Origin: Cryptoclostridium sp036644995
Lineage (GTDB): Bacteria; Bacillota; Dehalobacteriia; UBA7702
DNA: 64,000 nt
Direction: 5' to 3'
Assembly (NCBI GenBank): GCA_036644995.1
Contig: JAVXOZ010000009.1
Coordinates: 1-64,000, forward strand
Shown: in pieces, positions 33,724 through 42,295 of the stretch
Layout of the letters: the number at the start of each line of letters is the position of its first letter
Position numbering within the stretch: the stretch's first letter is position 1
Program-made: the position numbers and the translations under genes
Notes under the pieces: generated by a model
What the model saw: the letters and a program-made list of their open reading frames with translations, nothing else
The model's database searches: none
Told to the model about the DNA's origin: nothing

Positions 33724-33819
33724 TATTACGCTCTGTAATATTTTATGGTTAAATAAAACAACAGGGTTTATTGCCTTGGAATATGTTCTTATGTTCTAAA
33801 GAATTATATATTTCTCTAT

Positions 33820-34605
33820 TTATTTGATATTTACAGCATTTAAAGCGTGGTTCACGAAAATTTTTCTGATTTTTGGATATTCGCCCAAACCTTTTAATTG
33901 GCATTCAACTCCAAAGCCTTCTTTTTTTAACAGATTTTGCCAAGCATCATCATCTTCACCTGCCATATCATTGGTGGCATGATCCCCGGCAACTATCATA
34001 AAAGGTGCCAAAGTAATTTTTTTAGGCGAAAAGGCTTTCACCATTTTCAACATGGTAGGAAAATCCGGATATGCCTCCACAGTGCCCATAAACACATTGG
34101 TATAGCCTAAATCTTTAAACATATAGTCAAGTGCCGCATACACCGTATTGGTGGCGTGGGCAGTGCCGTGCCCCATAAAAACCAAGGCTTCATCTTTGGG
34201 TAAATCCCCATATTCCGCCATGATAGCCTTTATGGTATCGAAAAAATCTTCGGTGTACATCAATAGCGGATTGCCAAAAGCAATGGAATCAAAATCCGCT
34301 GCAAAAGCCATAACATCTTCTTTCATAATATCATTTTCAATACCACTTAAAATATGAGTTGGCTGTACCACTAAATTTTTAACACCCTGAGCTTTCATGG
34401 TTTCCATAGCTTCAGTTACGGTATTTATTTTAATATTATCACGTTTCATAACTTTTTTTATGATAATTTTACTGGTCCAAGCTCTGTAAAGTGAATATTC
34501 AGGAAAAGCCGCCTGTAAATCTTGCTCTAATTTATCAATGGTTTTTTCTCTGGTTTCATGATAGCTGGTACCAAAGCTAACTACTAAAAGTCCTTTACTT
34601 GCCAT
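33820..34605 (-). CDS. cbiK: Anaerobic sirohydrochlorin cobaltochelatase
   Basis: Inserts Co(II) into sirohydrochlorin at the start of the cobalt-early cobamide pathway. The 261 residues match CbiK of the Salmonella type: LVVSFGTSYHETRE at the start, catalytic His146 in FMGHGTAH, Glu177 in VEAYPD, and His209 in VAGDHATNDMAG. It is the last gene of the riboswitch-controlled cbiMNQOK operon, which pairs cobalt uptake with cobalt insertion. Its ATG lies just after the cbiO stop codon, with GGAGC upstream. No signal peptide is present, so it is the cytoplasmic form. Confidence 0.94.
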   Translation of the reverse strand: MASKGLLVVSFGTSYHETREKTIDKLEQDLQAAFPEYSLYRAWTSKIIIKKVMKRDNIKINTVTEAMETMKAQGVKNLVVQPTHILSGIENDIMKEDVMAFAADFDSIAFGNPLLMYTEDFFDTIKAIMAEYGDLPKDEALVFMGHGTAHATNTVYAALDYMFKDLGYTNVFMGTVEAYPDFPTMLKMVKAFSPKKITLAPFMIVAGDHATNDMAGEDDDAWQNLLKKEGFGVECQLKGLGEYPKIRKIFVNHALNAVNIK

Positions 34606-34606
34606 T

Positions 34607-35452
34607 TTATTGCTCCTTTGTGTTGTGAATATATTTTTCTAAAGTATCCAAATTCCGAGGTATGGGTAAACCTGCACTTAAAATTCCATTATTGGTGAGA
34701 TTTTCAAATAACCGTAAAGCCGCAGGTTTTGCTAAATTAGTTTTTAGCAAGGCAGCCTCATCAGAAAACACATCTTCGGGACTTCCCTTAAGCAACACGC
34801 TTCCTTCGTGAAAAAGCACCACTTCATCTGCCCATTCAAAGGCATGGTCCACATCGTGGGTGGCTATAACAATGGTAATGCCACGGCTGGCTAATTTATC
34901 AATCAAAGAATTAACAATAGCGGTATGTTTAGGGTCTAAAGCAGCCGCAGGTTCATCCAGCACTATTATTTCCGGATGCATAACCAAAATATCCGCCACA
35001 GAAACCTGTTTTTTTTGCCCTCCACTTAAAAAATGTGTGGGTTTATCACGGAAATCACTTATTTCCAAATCAGCTATTGCCTGTTCTACCCTACTTTTAG
35101 CTTCTTCTGTGCTTAAACCTATGTTTAAAGCTCCAAAGGAAATCTCCTGATATACGTTGGCAGAAAACAGTTGATTATCGGGATCTTGAAAGACTATACC
35201 AACTTTTGTGCGAATATCCAGCAGTCCCTTTCTGGAATAATCATAGGGCGTGCCATTAAGATAAAGCTTGCCGCCATTTGGTTTATTTATGCCATTTAAA
35301 CAAAGGAAAAAAGTGGATTTTCCCGAGCCATTTGCCCCTAAAAATGCTACTTTTTTACCTTTGGTAATTTCCAAATCAATGCCTTTTAAGGCTTTTGTAC
35401 CATCATCATATGTAAAACTGAGATTTTCTGCCTTAATTATAATATTGTCCAT
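34607..35452 (-). CDS. cbiO: Cobalt ECF transporter ATPase
   Basis: ATP-hydrolysing subunit of the CbiMNQO cobalt importer. The 281 residues include Walker A FLGANGSGKST near 37-47, Q-loop GIVFQDPDNQLFS, signature LSGGQKKQVSVADIL, Walker B IIVLDEP and the H-loop (ATHDVDHA). The signature is LSGGQ with KK following, as in many ECF ATPases. A single CbiO in the operon implies a homodimer on the inner face of the membrane. It is 57 bp from cbiQ and directly before cbiK. Confidence 0.95.
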   Translation of the reverse strand: MDNIIIKAENLSFTYDDGTKALKGIDLEITKGKKVAFLGANGSGKSTFFLCLNGINKPNGGKLYLNGTPYDYSRKGLLDIRTKVGIVFQDPDNQLFSANVYQEISFGALNIGLSTEEAKSRVEQAIADLEISDFRDKPTHFLSGGQKKQVSVADILVMHPEIIVLDEPAAALDPKHTAIVNSLIDKLASRGITIVIATHDVDHAFEWADEVVLFHEGSVLLKGSPEDVFSDEAALLKTNLAKPAALRLFENLTNNGILSAGLPIPRNLDTLEKYIHNTKEQ

Positions 35453-35509
35453 TATCCTACTCCTAAATTGTTAAGTTGAAATATGCGTAAAAAGAAAAAT
35501 TTTTTCAAC

Positions 35510-36286
35510 TTACCCATAAATATGGATTACCACAGAAACCATGACCAAAGCTATATCAAAAAGAACCATAAACCAAATTTCTTTTTTATCGGTTATATAT
35601 TCTTCTTCCAAAACAGTTATTTTACCTGTATAACACCGAGATTCCATGGCATCGAAAAGTCTTGAAGATTTTTGAAAAGAGCGAATCAGCAAAACCGCCA
35701 TTAAACTCCCAATAGAACTGCACGAAGTTTTAAAATTTTTATTACCCAAACGACTTTTTTGAGCCACAGTAAGTGCAGAGGCAATATCCAATAAAACAAA
35801 AATAAAACGGTAAATCAACAGCATCAACTCTATTAGCATCTCAGGACAACGCAGTCTTTTCAACACCATAAGTATATCTGTTATGGGAGTGGAAAGAGAG
35901 AGAAAATACAAAGATGAAACCGATGCCAGTGCAGTAATGATTAATTGCGCCGCAAATAGTAAAGAATCAACACTGGAGGTAATATACCAGCTAAAAAACG
36001 GTATAGCAAAGGCAGATAGTGGCACTGAAGATATATTGATAATAATTGCCACTGTGCTTAAAATAAGGAAAACCAAGGGAATGGACATTAGCTTCAGAAA
36101 ATAGGTAAAGGAAGTCCCATTGTAAAATACAATGAGACTTCCCATTACCAGTAAAGCAATGGTAGACACAGTAATTGAGCGTGAAATAACGCATATCAAC
36201 AAAGTTAATACTGCAAATAGAAATTTAATTGTTGGATTTTTATGCCGTAATTCCGAGGAATAACTCAATTTGTCAATAATAATCAT
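35510..36286 (-). CDS. cbiQ: Cobalt ECF transporter transmembrane subunit
   Basis: The T component of the cobalt importer, coupling CbiO to CbiM. The 258-residue form has several membrane helices (KFLFAVLTLLICVISRSITV, FLKLMSIPLVFLILSTVAII) and a cytoplasmic coupling region between them. The coupling motif near residue 205 (FDAMESRCYTG) is typical of CbiQ. I chose the ATG at 36286 (MIIIDKLSY): GAAGGA lies ten bases upstream and it starts four bases after the cbiN stop. The open frame runs 21 codons further but overlaps cbiN. Confidence 0.92.
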   Translation of the reverse strand: MIIIDKLSYSSELRHKNPTIKFLFAVLTLLICVISRSITVSTIALLVMGSLIVFYNGTSFTYFLKLMSIPLVFLILSTVAIIINISSVPLSAFAIPFFSWYITSSVDSLLFAAQLIITALASVSSLYFLSLSTPITDILMVLKRLRCPEMLIELMLLIYRFIFVLLDIASALTVAQKSRLGNKNFKTSCSSIGSLMAVLLIRSFQKSSRLFDAMESRCYTGKITVLEEEYITDKKEIWFMVLFDIALVMVSVVIHIYG

Positions 36287-36290
36287 GTGT

Positions 36291-36650
36291 TTACTTTTCC
36301 TTCTTGCCGCTCTTTGTTTTAGCTTCCACATTGCCGATATTTGCGGCATTTAGCTTTTTATTTTTAGAGCGTTCCCTTAAAGTTCCGAAACCAAAACCGA
36401 TGATGCCTGCTCCCAATGCAGCCTGTAAGCTGAAAAGTAAGGACTCTGTTTCACCACCGGGTGGTTCCATCATTGAGGATGCCCAAGGCTGATAATCAGG
36501 GTTGATTTCCGTTATTGCTTCTTCTGCCTGACCATCTGCACCGCCAAATTCCGAATCTTTGATTGTCATCAGGGGGATAATGGCAATGAGTACACAAGCC
36601 AATAGCATAACCAAAACAATAAGTGTGTTTTTAGAAGTTTTACCTGCCAT
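36291..36650 (-). CDS. cbiN: Cobalt transport protein CbiN
   Basis: Small auxiliary membrane subunit of the cobalt ECF importer, 119 residues. It has two membrane segments (about 8-27 and about 72-90) flanking an acidic extracellular loop, with PDYQPWASSMMEPPGGETES, the CbiN hallmark that pokes into CbiM for metal loading. The C-terminus carries an unusual basic tail (RERSKNKKLNAA and onward) that makes it a little longer than typical CbiN of about 95-105 residues. Its ATG overlaps the cbiM stop by one base. Confidence 0.93.
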   Translation of the reverse strand: MAGKTSKNTLIVLVMLLACVLIAIIPLMTIKDSEFGGADGQAEEAITEINPDYQPWASSMMEPPGGETESLLFSLQAALGAGIIGFGFGTLRERSKNKKLNAANIGNVEAKTKSGKKEK

Positions 36651-37402
36651 TATTTTATTCCTCCTTTTAAATAGCCCAAATCTGTTAATTCATCTTTGGC
36701 AAAGGATTCTAAGCCAATGATTACAACAACAGTTACCAGGCCTTCAATGATTGCAAGAGGAACTTGGGTTGCAGCAAAAATACCCATGAATTTTATCAGC
36801 GAGGCAGTAAACCCACCCACCTCCGAGGGGTAAGCCAAAGCCAGTTGAAACGAGGTTATTACATAAGTAAATAAATCACCTAAACACGCAGCCAGAAAAA
36901 CAGCAACACGCTTGGGACATTTAATTTTTAATGAGAGTTGGTAAATAGCAAAAGCGATGAAAGGACCTGCTATTGCCATGGAAAAAGTGTTTGCGCCCAA
37001 GGTTGTTAATCCACCATGAGCCAAAAGAATAGCTTGAAAAAGTAATACGATAATACCAATAATACTCATAGCTGAGGGGCCAAATAAAATAGCACCCAAC
37101 CCTGTACCCGTGGGATGTGAACTACTACCTGTTACCGATGGTATTTTTAATGCTGACAGTACAAATGCGTAGGCACCTACCATAGCTAATAACAGAAGAA
37201 CGCGTCTGTTTTCTTTGATTGTTTTTTTAATAGAGAAAAAACCGGCGATGAGAAAGGGAATGCACAATGCGCCCCATGCGATGCAATATTGTATTGGCAA
37301 ATACCCCTCCATGATGTGCATTGCGCTTACCCCCGGGGTAAGGCTGAATACCACGGCAAAGCCCGCAGCAATAGACACAATGCGTTGTTGTTTAGTTGTC
37401 AT
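36650..37402 (-). CDS. cbiM: Cobalt ECF transporter substrate-binding subunit
   Basis: S component that binds Co(II). The 250 residues begin with a signal-like hydrophobic stretch ending near VSA-MHIMEGYLP. In this family cleavage exposes the Met-His that binds cobalt, and the MHIMEGYL motif is intact. Six or so membrane helices follow, including SSHPTGTGLGAILFGP and HGGLTTLGANTFSMAIAGP. It is the first gene of the cbiMNQOK operon, directly behind a cobalamin riboswitch and terminator. RBS AGGAGG precedes the ATG. Confidence 0.95.
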   Translation of the reverse strand: MTTKQQRIVSIAAGFAVVFSLTPGVSAMHIMEGYLPIQYCIAWGALCIPFLIAGFFSIKKTIKENRRVLLLLAMVGAYAFVLSALKIPSVTGSSSHPTGTGLGAILFGPSAMSIIGIIVLLFQAILLAHGGLTTLGANTFSMAIAGPFIAFAIYQLSLKIKCPKRVAVFLAACLGDLFTYVITSFQLALAYPSEVGGFTASLIKFMGIFAATQVPLAIIEGLVTVVVIIGLESFAKDELTDLGYLKGGIK

Positions 37403-37426
37403 GTTTGCCTCCTAATTATTATACAA

Positions 37427-37465
37427 AATAAAAACACCCTACTTGCACGACCAAGTAAGGTGTTT
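37427..37465 (-). terminator. Riboswitch-controlled terminator before cbiM
   Basis: Minus strand: AACACCTTACTTG pairs with CAAGTAGGGTGTT around a 6-base loop and is followed by TTTTATTTT. It lies between the aptamer and cbiM. Confidence 0.88.
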
Positions 37466-37510
37466 GATGATTCCATGGAAATCATTACACATTGCCATCG
37501 ACCGTAACAA

Positions 37511-37645
37511 AAGTGTAGGTACCCCATACTTGGCAGGTCTTCTGGCTCAAAGGGCTTACCCTTCTTACAGCGGCGCGACCGCGCAGGATTCTCACCTGAC
37601 TTCCCTATTCTCCCGTCCATTGACTGAACGAGCACCAAATATGTT
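37511..37645 (-). promoter_or_regulatory. Cobalamin riboswitch of the cbiMNQOK operon
   Basis: The minus strand shows the conserved cobalamin aptamer: GGTGCTCGTT start, GGGAAGTCAGGTGAGAATCC, CGCGCCGCTGTAA, and the B12 box GAGCCAGAAGACCTGCC. With the downstream terminator it should switch off cobalt uptake when cobalamin is plentiful. Confidence 0.95.
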
Positions 37646-37657
37646 CTGTTTGTGAAT

Positions 37658-37686
37658 ATGTTAGCACAGCGGTAAATCAATGTCAA
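37658..37686 (-). promoter_or_regulatory. Promoter of the cbiMNQOK operon
   Basis: Minus strand: TTGACA, 17-bp spacer, TAACAT, about 15 bp before the aptamer. Confidence 0.75.
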
Positions 37687-37786
37687 TATTATTTTTTTAT
37701 TAAATCCAATATTTTGCCTTAAAATCCTTGGAAATTCCGCACTTTTACTGGATTTAAAAGATTATCAAAAATATAAAAAATAATAC

Positions 37787-37815
37787 TTGAATTTTTTCAA
37801 ATATTGTAATATACT
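37787..37815 (+). promoter_or_regulatory. Promoter of the cbiP-cbiF operon
   Basis: TTGAAT, 17-bp spacer, TATACT. The transcript would start about 20 bp before the second cobalamin aptamer. Confidence 0.75.
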
Positions 37816-37842
37816 ATTACTTAGTTCTTATACAATTTGAAC

Positions 37843-37999
37843 AAGCGGTGCCTTTTGGCATAAAAGAAAAGCAGGCTAAAATCCTGCACTGTCCCAGCAA
37901 CCGTATTACTGACGAAAAGATGTAAACCACTGTTTCTAAGGAAATGGGAAGGTATCTGAGTAGAATGAAGTTAAGTCGGTAGACCTACCGTTTGTAATT
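37843..37999 (+). promoter_or_regulatory. Cobalamin riboswitch of the cbiP-cbiF operon
   Basis: Diverged but recognisable: GGTGCCTTTTGGCA, AAAGCAGGCTAAAATCCTGC, ACTGTCCCAGCAACCGTA, and a B12 box AAGTCGGTAGACCTACCG. It is less canonical than the minus-strand copy, so it arose separately or has drifted. The terminator at 38044 follows. Confidence 0.88.
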
Positions 38000-38043
38000 T
38001 TTCTCCTGGGTAGAGTTTTTTATTGTGCGTAATTTTAGCTATT

Positions 38044-38078
38044 TAAAACCGTTCCGAGGTTGGAGCGGTTTTTTTATT
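38044..38078 (+). terminator. Riboswitch-controlled terminator before cbiP
   Basis: AAACCGTTCC pairs with GGAGCGGTTT (one G-T pair), 6-base loop, then TTTTTTT, 25 bp before the cbiP start. Confidence 0.9.
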
Positions 38079-38100
38079 TATAAATATGGAGGTGTTGATA

Positions 38101-39585
38101 ATGAAAGGAATTATGATTCAAGGCTGCACAAGCGATGCAGGGAAAAGCTATGTAACCACTGCCTTGTGCCGCATTTTTAAAGATATGGGCTACAAAACCT
38201 GTCCTTATAAAAGCCAAAATATGTCCAATAACTCCTATGTAACTTGGGATGGTTGCGAAATTGGCCGTGCCCAAGGCGTTCAGGCTGAAGCTGCAGGGGT
38301 AAGACCCGAAACATATATGAACCCTATTTTACTGAAGCCACAAAAAGATTGCGGTTCTGAAGTTGTGTTATTCGGTAAAGTATATAAAACCCTTTCCGGC
38401 AAAGAATATCACGATTCATTTACGATGAATGAAGGGTTAAAAGCCGCCCGTGAAGGGTTAAAAATCATTGAAGAAAAGTTTGATGTCATCGTCATTGAGG
38501 GTGCAGGCAGCCCTGCGGAAGTTAATTTAAACGACAGAGAAATAGTAAATATGCGTATAGCCAACGAAGCAGATGTACCTGTTTTACTGGTGGTTGATAT
38601 CAACCGTGGTGGTTCTTTTGCCTCGGTGGTTGGCACTTTGGAATTAGTGGGTAAAGACCGTAGCCGCATTAAAGGCATTATTTTCAACCAATTCCGTGGT
38701 GACCTTTCCCTTTTTGAAGATGGGGTTAAATGGATAGAAGAATACACAGGCATTAAAGTAGTTGGGGTTTTACCATACTTTAAAGATATTCAAATTGAAG
38801 GTGAGGATTCTTTAAGCATAAAATTCCAGCATAATAGCGGTTCTAAAGATGCAGTGGAACTGGGAATAGTGCGTATGCCCTATATATCCAACCACACAGA
38901 TATGGAAATTTTTCAATATGAAGATGATGTAAATATTAGCTTTATAGATGAATTTTCATCTTTGGATAAATACGATGCCATAATTATTCCCGGCACCAAA
39001 AGCACCATCGGGGATTTGGAATATTTGGAACAGCGTGGTGTTGCCGCCAAATTAAAAGCCTTTAAAGGCACTATTTTTGGAATTTGCGGCGGTTATCAAA
39101 TAATGGGGGAAACCTTAATAGATGAAAATGGTATAGATTTTAAACCCGGCTACAAAAAAGAAGGATTGGGAATTTTACCTTTAACCACCTATTTTCAAAA
39201 GCAAAAAGAGGTGGGTCAGGTAACTGCCAAAGGCATACACCCAGCCGTTAAAGATATTGAAGTTTTGGGCTACGAAATACATTTGGGCAGAACCGATAAA
39301 ACCAACGATGATATTTTACCCCTTTGGGAAATAGACGGTCACTGGGATGGGGTTGCCACCAAAGACTTTAGATGTGCGGGTTCCTACCTACACAATATTT
39401 TCCACAACGATAATTTCCGCACTATTTGGTTAAACCAAATCAGAGCCAAAAAATCTTTACCCCAGCGTGAAGCCGTAGATACCGTGGCTTTTAAAGAAGA
39501 ACAATACAGAAAGCTGGGAGAATATGCCAAAGAATATTTGGATATGGACTATATTATGAGCTTAATGAAAGAAGGAAATGAATAA
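38101..39585 (+). CDS. cbiP: Adenosylcobyric acid synthase
   Basis: Glutamine-dependent amidation of the b, d, e and g carboxylates of the corrin ring. The 494 residues have an N-terminal P-loop-like domain (MIQGCTSDAGKSYVTTALCR) and a C-terminal class I glutaminase domain (GTIFGICGGYQIMG with nucleophile Cys; late His in GYEIHLGRT). ATG at 38101 is preferred, with GGAGGTG six bases upstream; the earlier in-frame ATG at 38086 contains that RBS. It is the first gene of the 17-gene operon, and its stop overlaps the cbiB start (TAATG). Confidence 0.95.
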   Translation: MKGIMIQGCTSDAGKSYVTTALCRIFKDMGYKTCPYKSQNMSNNSYVTWDGCEIGRAQGVQAEAAGVRPETYMNPILLKPQKDCGSEVVLFGKVYKTLSGKEYHDSFTMNEGLKAAREGLKIIEEKFDVIVIEGAGSPAEVNLNDREIVNMRIANEADVPVLLVVDINRGGSFASVVGTLELVGKDRSRIKGIIFNQFRGDLSLFEDGVKWIEEYTGIKVVGVLPYFKDIQIEGEDSLSIKFQHNSGSKDAVELGIVRMPYISNHTDMEIFQYEDDVNISFIDEFSSLDKYDAIIIPGTKSTIGDLEYLEQRGVAAKLKAFKGTIFGICGGYQIMGETLIDENGIDFKPGYKKEGLGILPLTTYFQKQKEVGQVTAKGIHPAVKDIEVLGYEIHLGRTDKTNDDILPLWEIDGHWDGVATKDFRCAGSYLHNIFHNDNFRTIWLNQIRAKKSLPQREAVDTVAFKEEQYRKLGEYAKEYLDMDYIMSLMKEGNE

Positions 39586-40529
39586 TGCCTATATTCATTA
39601 GTACATTTCTGGATTTTATCTTGGGAGATCCCAAAGGATTCCCCCACCCCATTATATTAGTGGGTAAGCTTATTGGTTTTTACGAAAAATTATTTTACCG
39701 TGGTAAAAATAAAAAGCTCATGGGGTTTTTCTTTATGCTGACGGTTCTTGGCACAGTAGGTGGGGTTTTAGCCTTAATTTTATGGTTAGCATCTAAATGG
39801 ATGCCTCTTTACTGGATTATCAGCATCTACTTACTTTACACCTCTTTAGCTTGGCGTTCCTTAAAAAAGGAAACAGGCTATGTGTTTCAAGCTTTAAAAA
39901 GAGGAAATATTGTCAAAGCCAGAAAAATGCTATCTTATGTGGTTGGTCGTGATACCGACGAACTAAACGAGGAAGAAATTATTAAAGCCACCTTGGAAAC
40001 CATTGGGGAAAATACCATAGATGGGGTTTTGGCTCCACTGTTTTATATGATAATCGGCTATTTTATAGGTATTCCTGTGATATTTGTTTATCTTTATAAA
40101 TCCATCAATACCTTAGATTCCATGGTGGGTTATAAAAACGATAAATACGAGGATTTCGGTTATTTTTCGGCAAAGCTTGATGATGTAGTAAACTGGATAC
40201 CCGCCAGAATAGGCTCGTTTATCATGCTTTTAGGTGGTTTAATCTTAGGCTACGACTTTAAAAACGGCTGCAAAATTTGGAAGCGTGACCGCTTTGCCCA
40301 TAATAGTCCCAACAGTGCCCAATCCGAAAGCGTGGTTGCAGGATTACTGGGAGTGCAGCTGGGTGGTGCCCATTGCTATTTTGGCAAAGAAATTTTTAAA
40401 CCCACCATCGGCGATGCTTTAAGAGAGCCAAACCAAGATGATTACACAAAATGCTGCCGCATTTTAGATGCCGGCGTTATTATAACTTTATTGATATACA
40501 CAGGCTTTTATTTAATTAAAATTCTGTAA
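39585..40529 (+). CDS. cbiB: Adenosylcobinamide-phosphate synthase
   Basis: Membrane enzyme joining aminopropanol phosphate (made by CobD at 32017) to adenosylcobyric acid. The 314-residue protein opens with FLDFILGDPKGFPHPIILVG, a CbiB signature, has five or so membrane helices, and carries TLETIGENTIDGVLAPLFY near 137 and RDRFAHNSPNSAQSESVVAG near 244. It ends in a hydrophobic helix. It overlaps cbiP by one base and is followed by cbiC after 11 bp with its own GGAGG. Confidence 0.95.
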   Translation: MPIFISTFLDFILGDPKGFPHPIILVGKLIGFYEKLFYRGKNKKLMGFFFMLTVLGTVGGVLALILWLASKWMPLYWIISIYLLYTSLAWRSLKKETGYVFQALKRGNIVKARKMLSYVVGRDTDELNEEEIIKATLETIGENTIDGVLAPLFYMIIGYFIGIPVIFVYLYKSINTLDSMVGYKNDKYEDFGYFSAKLDDVVNWIPARIGSFIMLLGGLILGYDFKNGCKIWKRDRFAHNSPNSAQSESVVAGLLGVQLGGAHCYFGKEIFKPTIGDALREPNQDDYTKCCRILDAGVIITLLIYTGFYLIKIL

Positions 40530-40540
40530 ACGGAGGAAAT

Positions 40541-41170
40541 ATGGAACACAATATTATTAACGAACCCAAAGCCATTGAAACAAAAAGCTTTGAAATTATC
40601 ACCGAAATTTTAGGCGATAGAGTATTCCCCCAAGAACAACAAGGGGTTTTAAAAAGAGTCATTCACACCAGTGCGGATTTTGACTATGCAGATAATTTAG
40701 TTTTTGGCAACGACCCCATCGCCAGTGCCATCAAGGCATTTAAACAAGGATGTACTGTGGTTACTGATACTAATATGGCGGTTTCCGGCATCAATCAAAC
40801 CAATCTTTCCAAATTTAATTCTGCTAAAGTTTGCTATATCGCAGAGCCGGAAATTGCAAAATTGGCAAAAGAACACAACACCACCCGTGCTGTGCAATCC
40901 ATGGAATACGCCATAACCAAATCGGAAAATAAAATATTCGCCATTGGCAATGCTCCCACAGCTTTAATAGCCCTTTACGATATGATTAAAGCAGGCAAAA
41001 TCAAACCTGCCTTGGTGGTTGGTGTGCCTGTGGGCTTTGTAAATGTGGTGGAATCCAAAGAAATGTTTATGGAATTGGATGTACCCTATATTATTGCCAA
41101 AGGCAGAAAAGGCGGTAGCAATGTGGCAGCCGCCATTATCAATGCCATTTTATTAGAGGCTTTGAAATAA
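40541..41170 (+). CDS. cbiC: Cobalt-precorrin-8 methylmutase
   Basis: Moves the methyl from C11 to C12, producing cobyrinate. The 209-residue protein has the CbiC landmarks: IHTSADFDYADNLVF with the catalytic His near residue 44, CTVVTDTNMAVSGI, and AIGNAPTALIAL. The late VGVPVGFVNVVESKE is also typical. Length and domain are normal for the family. It sits between cbiB and cbiD with short spacers, all in the riboswitch-controlled operon. Confidence 0.95.
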   Translation: MEHNIINEPKAIETKSFEIITEILGDRVFPQEQQGVLKRVIHTSADFDYADNLVFGNDPIASAIKAFKQGCTVVTDTNMAVSGINQTNLSKFNSAKVCYIAEPEIAKLAKEHNTTRAVQSMEYAITKSENKIFAIGNAPTALIALYDMIKAGKIKPALVVGVPVGFVNVVESKEMFMELDVPYIIAKGRKGGSNVAAAIINAILLEALK

Positions 41171-41173
41171 GCC

Positions 41174-42295
41174 ATGGCAGAATATATTCGTTTCGGCAAT
41201 AAAAAATTAAGAAAAGGTTACACCACAGGTACATCTGCGGCAGGTGCAGCTAAAGCCGGGGCTTTAATGCTTTTAGATAGTGAAGAATTATCTGAAATTA
41301 CCGTAAATCTACCCCAAGGCAAAACCGCCACTTTGCCCTTGGCTGAAATTAAAATAGAAGGCGAAACAGCCACCTGTGCCATTACCAAAGATGGCGGTGA
41401 CGATCCTGACATTACCACAGGCATAAATATTTATGCTCAAGTAATATTAAACAAAACCGGTATTATCACCATTGATGGCGGCAAAGGCGTGGGCAGAGTA
41501 ACCCAAAAAGGCTTAAAAATGCCCATTGGTGAAGCCGCCATAAACCCTGTGCCACGTAGCATGATAAAAGATAACCTTTTAGAAATTCTGCCCAAGGGTT
41601 ACGGTGCAGAAGTTACGGTATTTGTGCCACAAGGCGAAGAAATAGCAAAAAAAACCTTTAACCCCAAGCTGGGCATAGTGGGAGGAATTTCTATCTTGGG
41701 CAGCACAGGCATTGTTAACCCCATGTCTGAGGACGCTTTGATGGAAAGCATTGCTTTAGAGCTTAACATTATCCACGAAAAAGGTTTTGAAAATGTAATA
41801 TTTGCCTTTGGTAATTACGGCATGGATTTTCTTCGTTCTTTAGAAATTGACGAAAGTCAAGTGGTGAAAATCAGCAACTACATCGGTTTTATGTTGGATA
41901 AAGCCATGGATATGGGCTTTAAAAAAATCCTGCTCTCAGGTCACATAGGCAAGCTGGTGAAGGTTGCTGGGGGTATATTTAATACCCATAGCAAAAAAGC
42001 AGATTGCCGTATGGAAATATTAGCGGCATATGCAGGGCTTGAAGGGGCAAGCACTGAAATTATCCAAGAGATTTATCAAGGTAAAACAACCTCTGCAGCT
42101 TTGGATATTATAGAAGAACAAGGTCTTACCAATATATATAAACGCATTGTAGATAACACCACCAAACGCTGTGAAAGCTACACCTATAACGAAATTGAAA
42201 TCGGCACCATTCTCTTTGGAGATGGTAACCGTATGCTATATATGGACGAAAAAGCCAAGGATTTTTTAAAGGAGTTGCATGAAAATGGAAAATAA
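41174..42295 (+). CDS. cbiD: Cobalt-precorrin-5B C1-methyltransferase
   Basis: SAM-dependent methylation at C1 after ring contraction in the anaerobic pathway. The 373 residues start with KLRKGYTTGTSAAGAAKAGA, the CbiD signature, and contain DGGDDPDITTGI near 75 and SGHIGKLVKVAGGIFNTHSK near 256. The ATG is only three bases past the cbiC stop with no strong RBS, so translation is probably coupled. The end overlaps the start of cbiET by 17 bases. Confidence 0.95.
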   Translation: MAEYIRFGNKKLRKGYTTGTSAAGAAKAGALMLLDSEELSEITVNLPQGKTATLPLAEIKIEGETATCAITKDGGDDPDITTGINIYAQVILNKTGIITIDGGKGVGRVTQKGLKMPIGEAAINPVPRSMIKDNLLEILPKGYGAEVTVFVPQGEEIAKKTFNPKLGIVGGISILGSTGIVNPMSEDALMESIALELNIIHEKGFENVIFAFGNYGMDFLRSLEIDESQVVKISNYIGFMLDKAMDMGFKKILLSGHIGKLVKVAGGIFNTHSKKADCRMEILAAYAGLEGASTEIIQEIYQGKTTSAALDIIEEQGLTNIYKRIVDNTTKRCESYTYNEIEIGTILFGDGNRMLYMDEKAKDFLKELHENGK

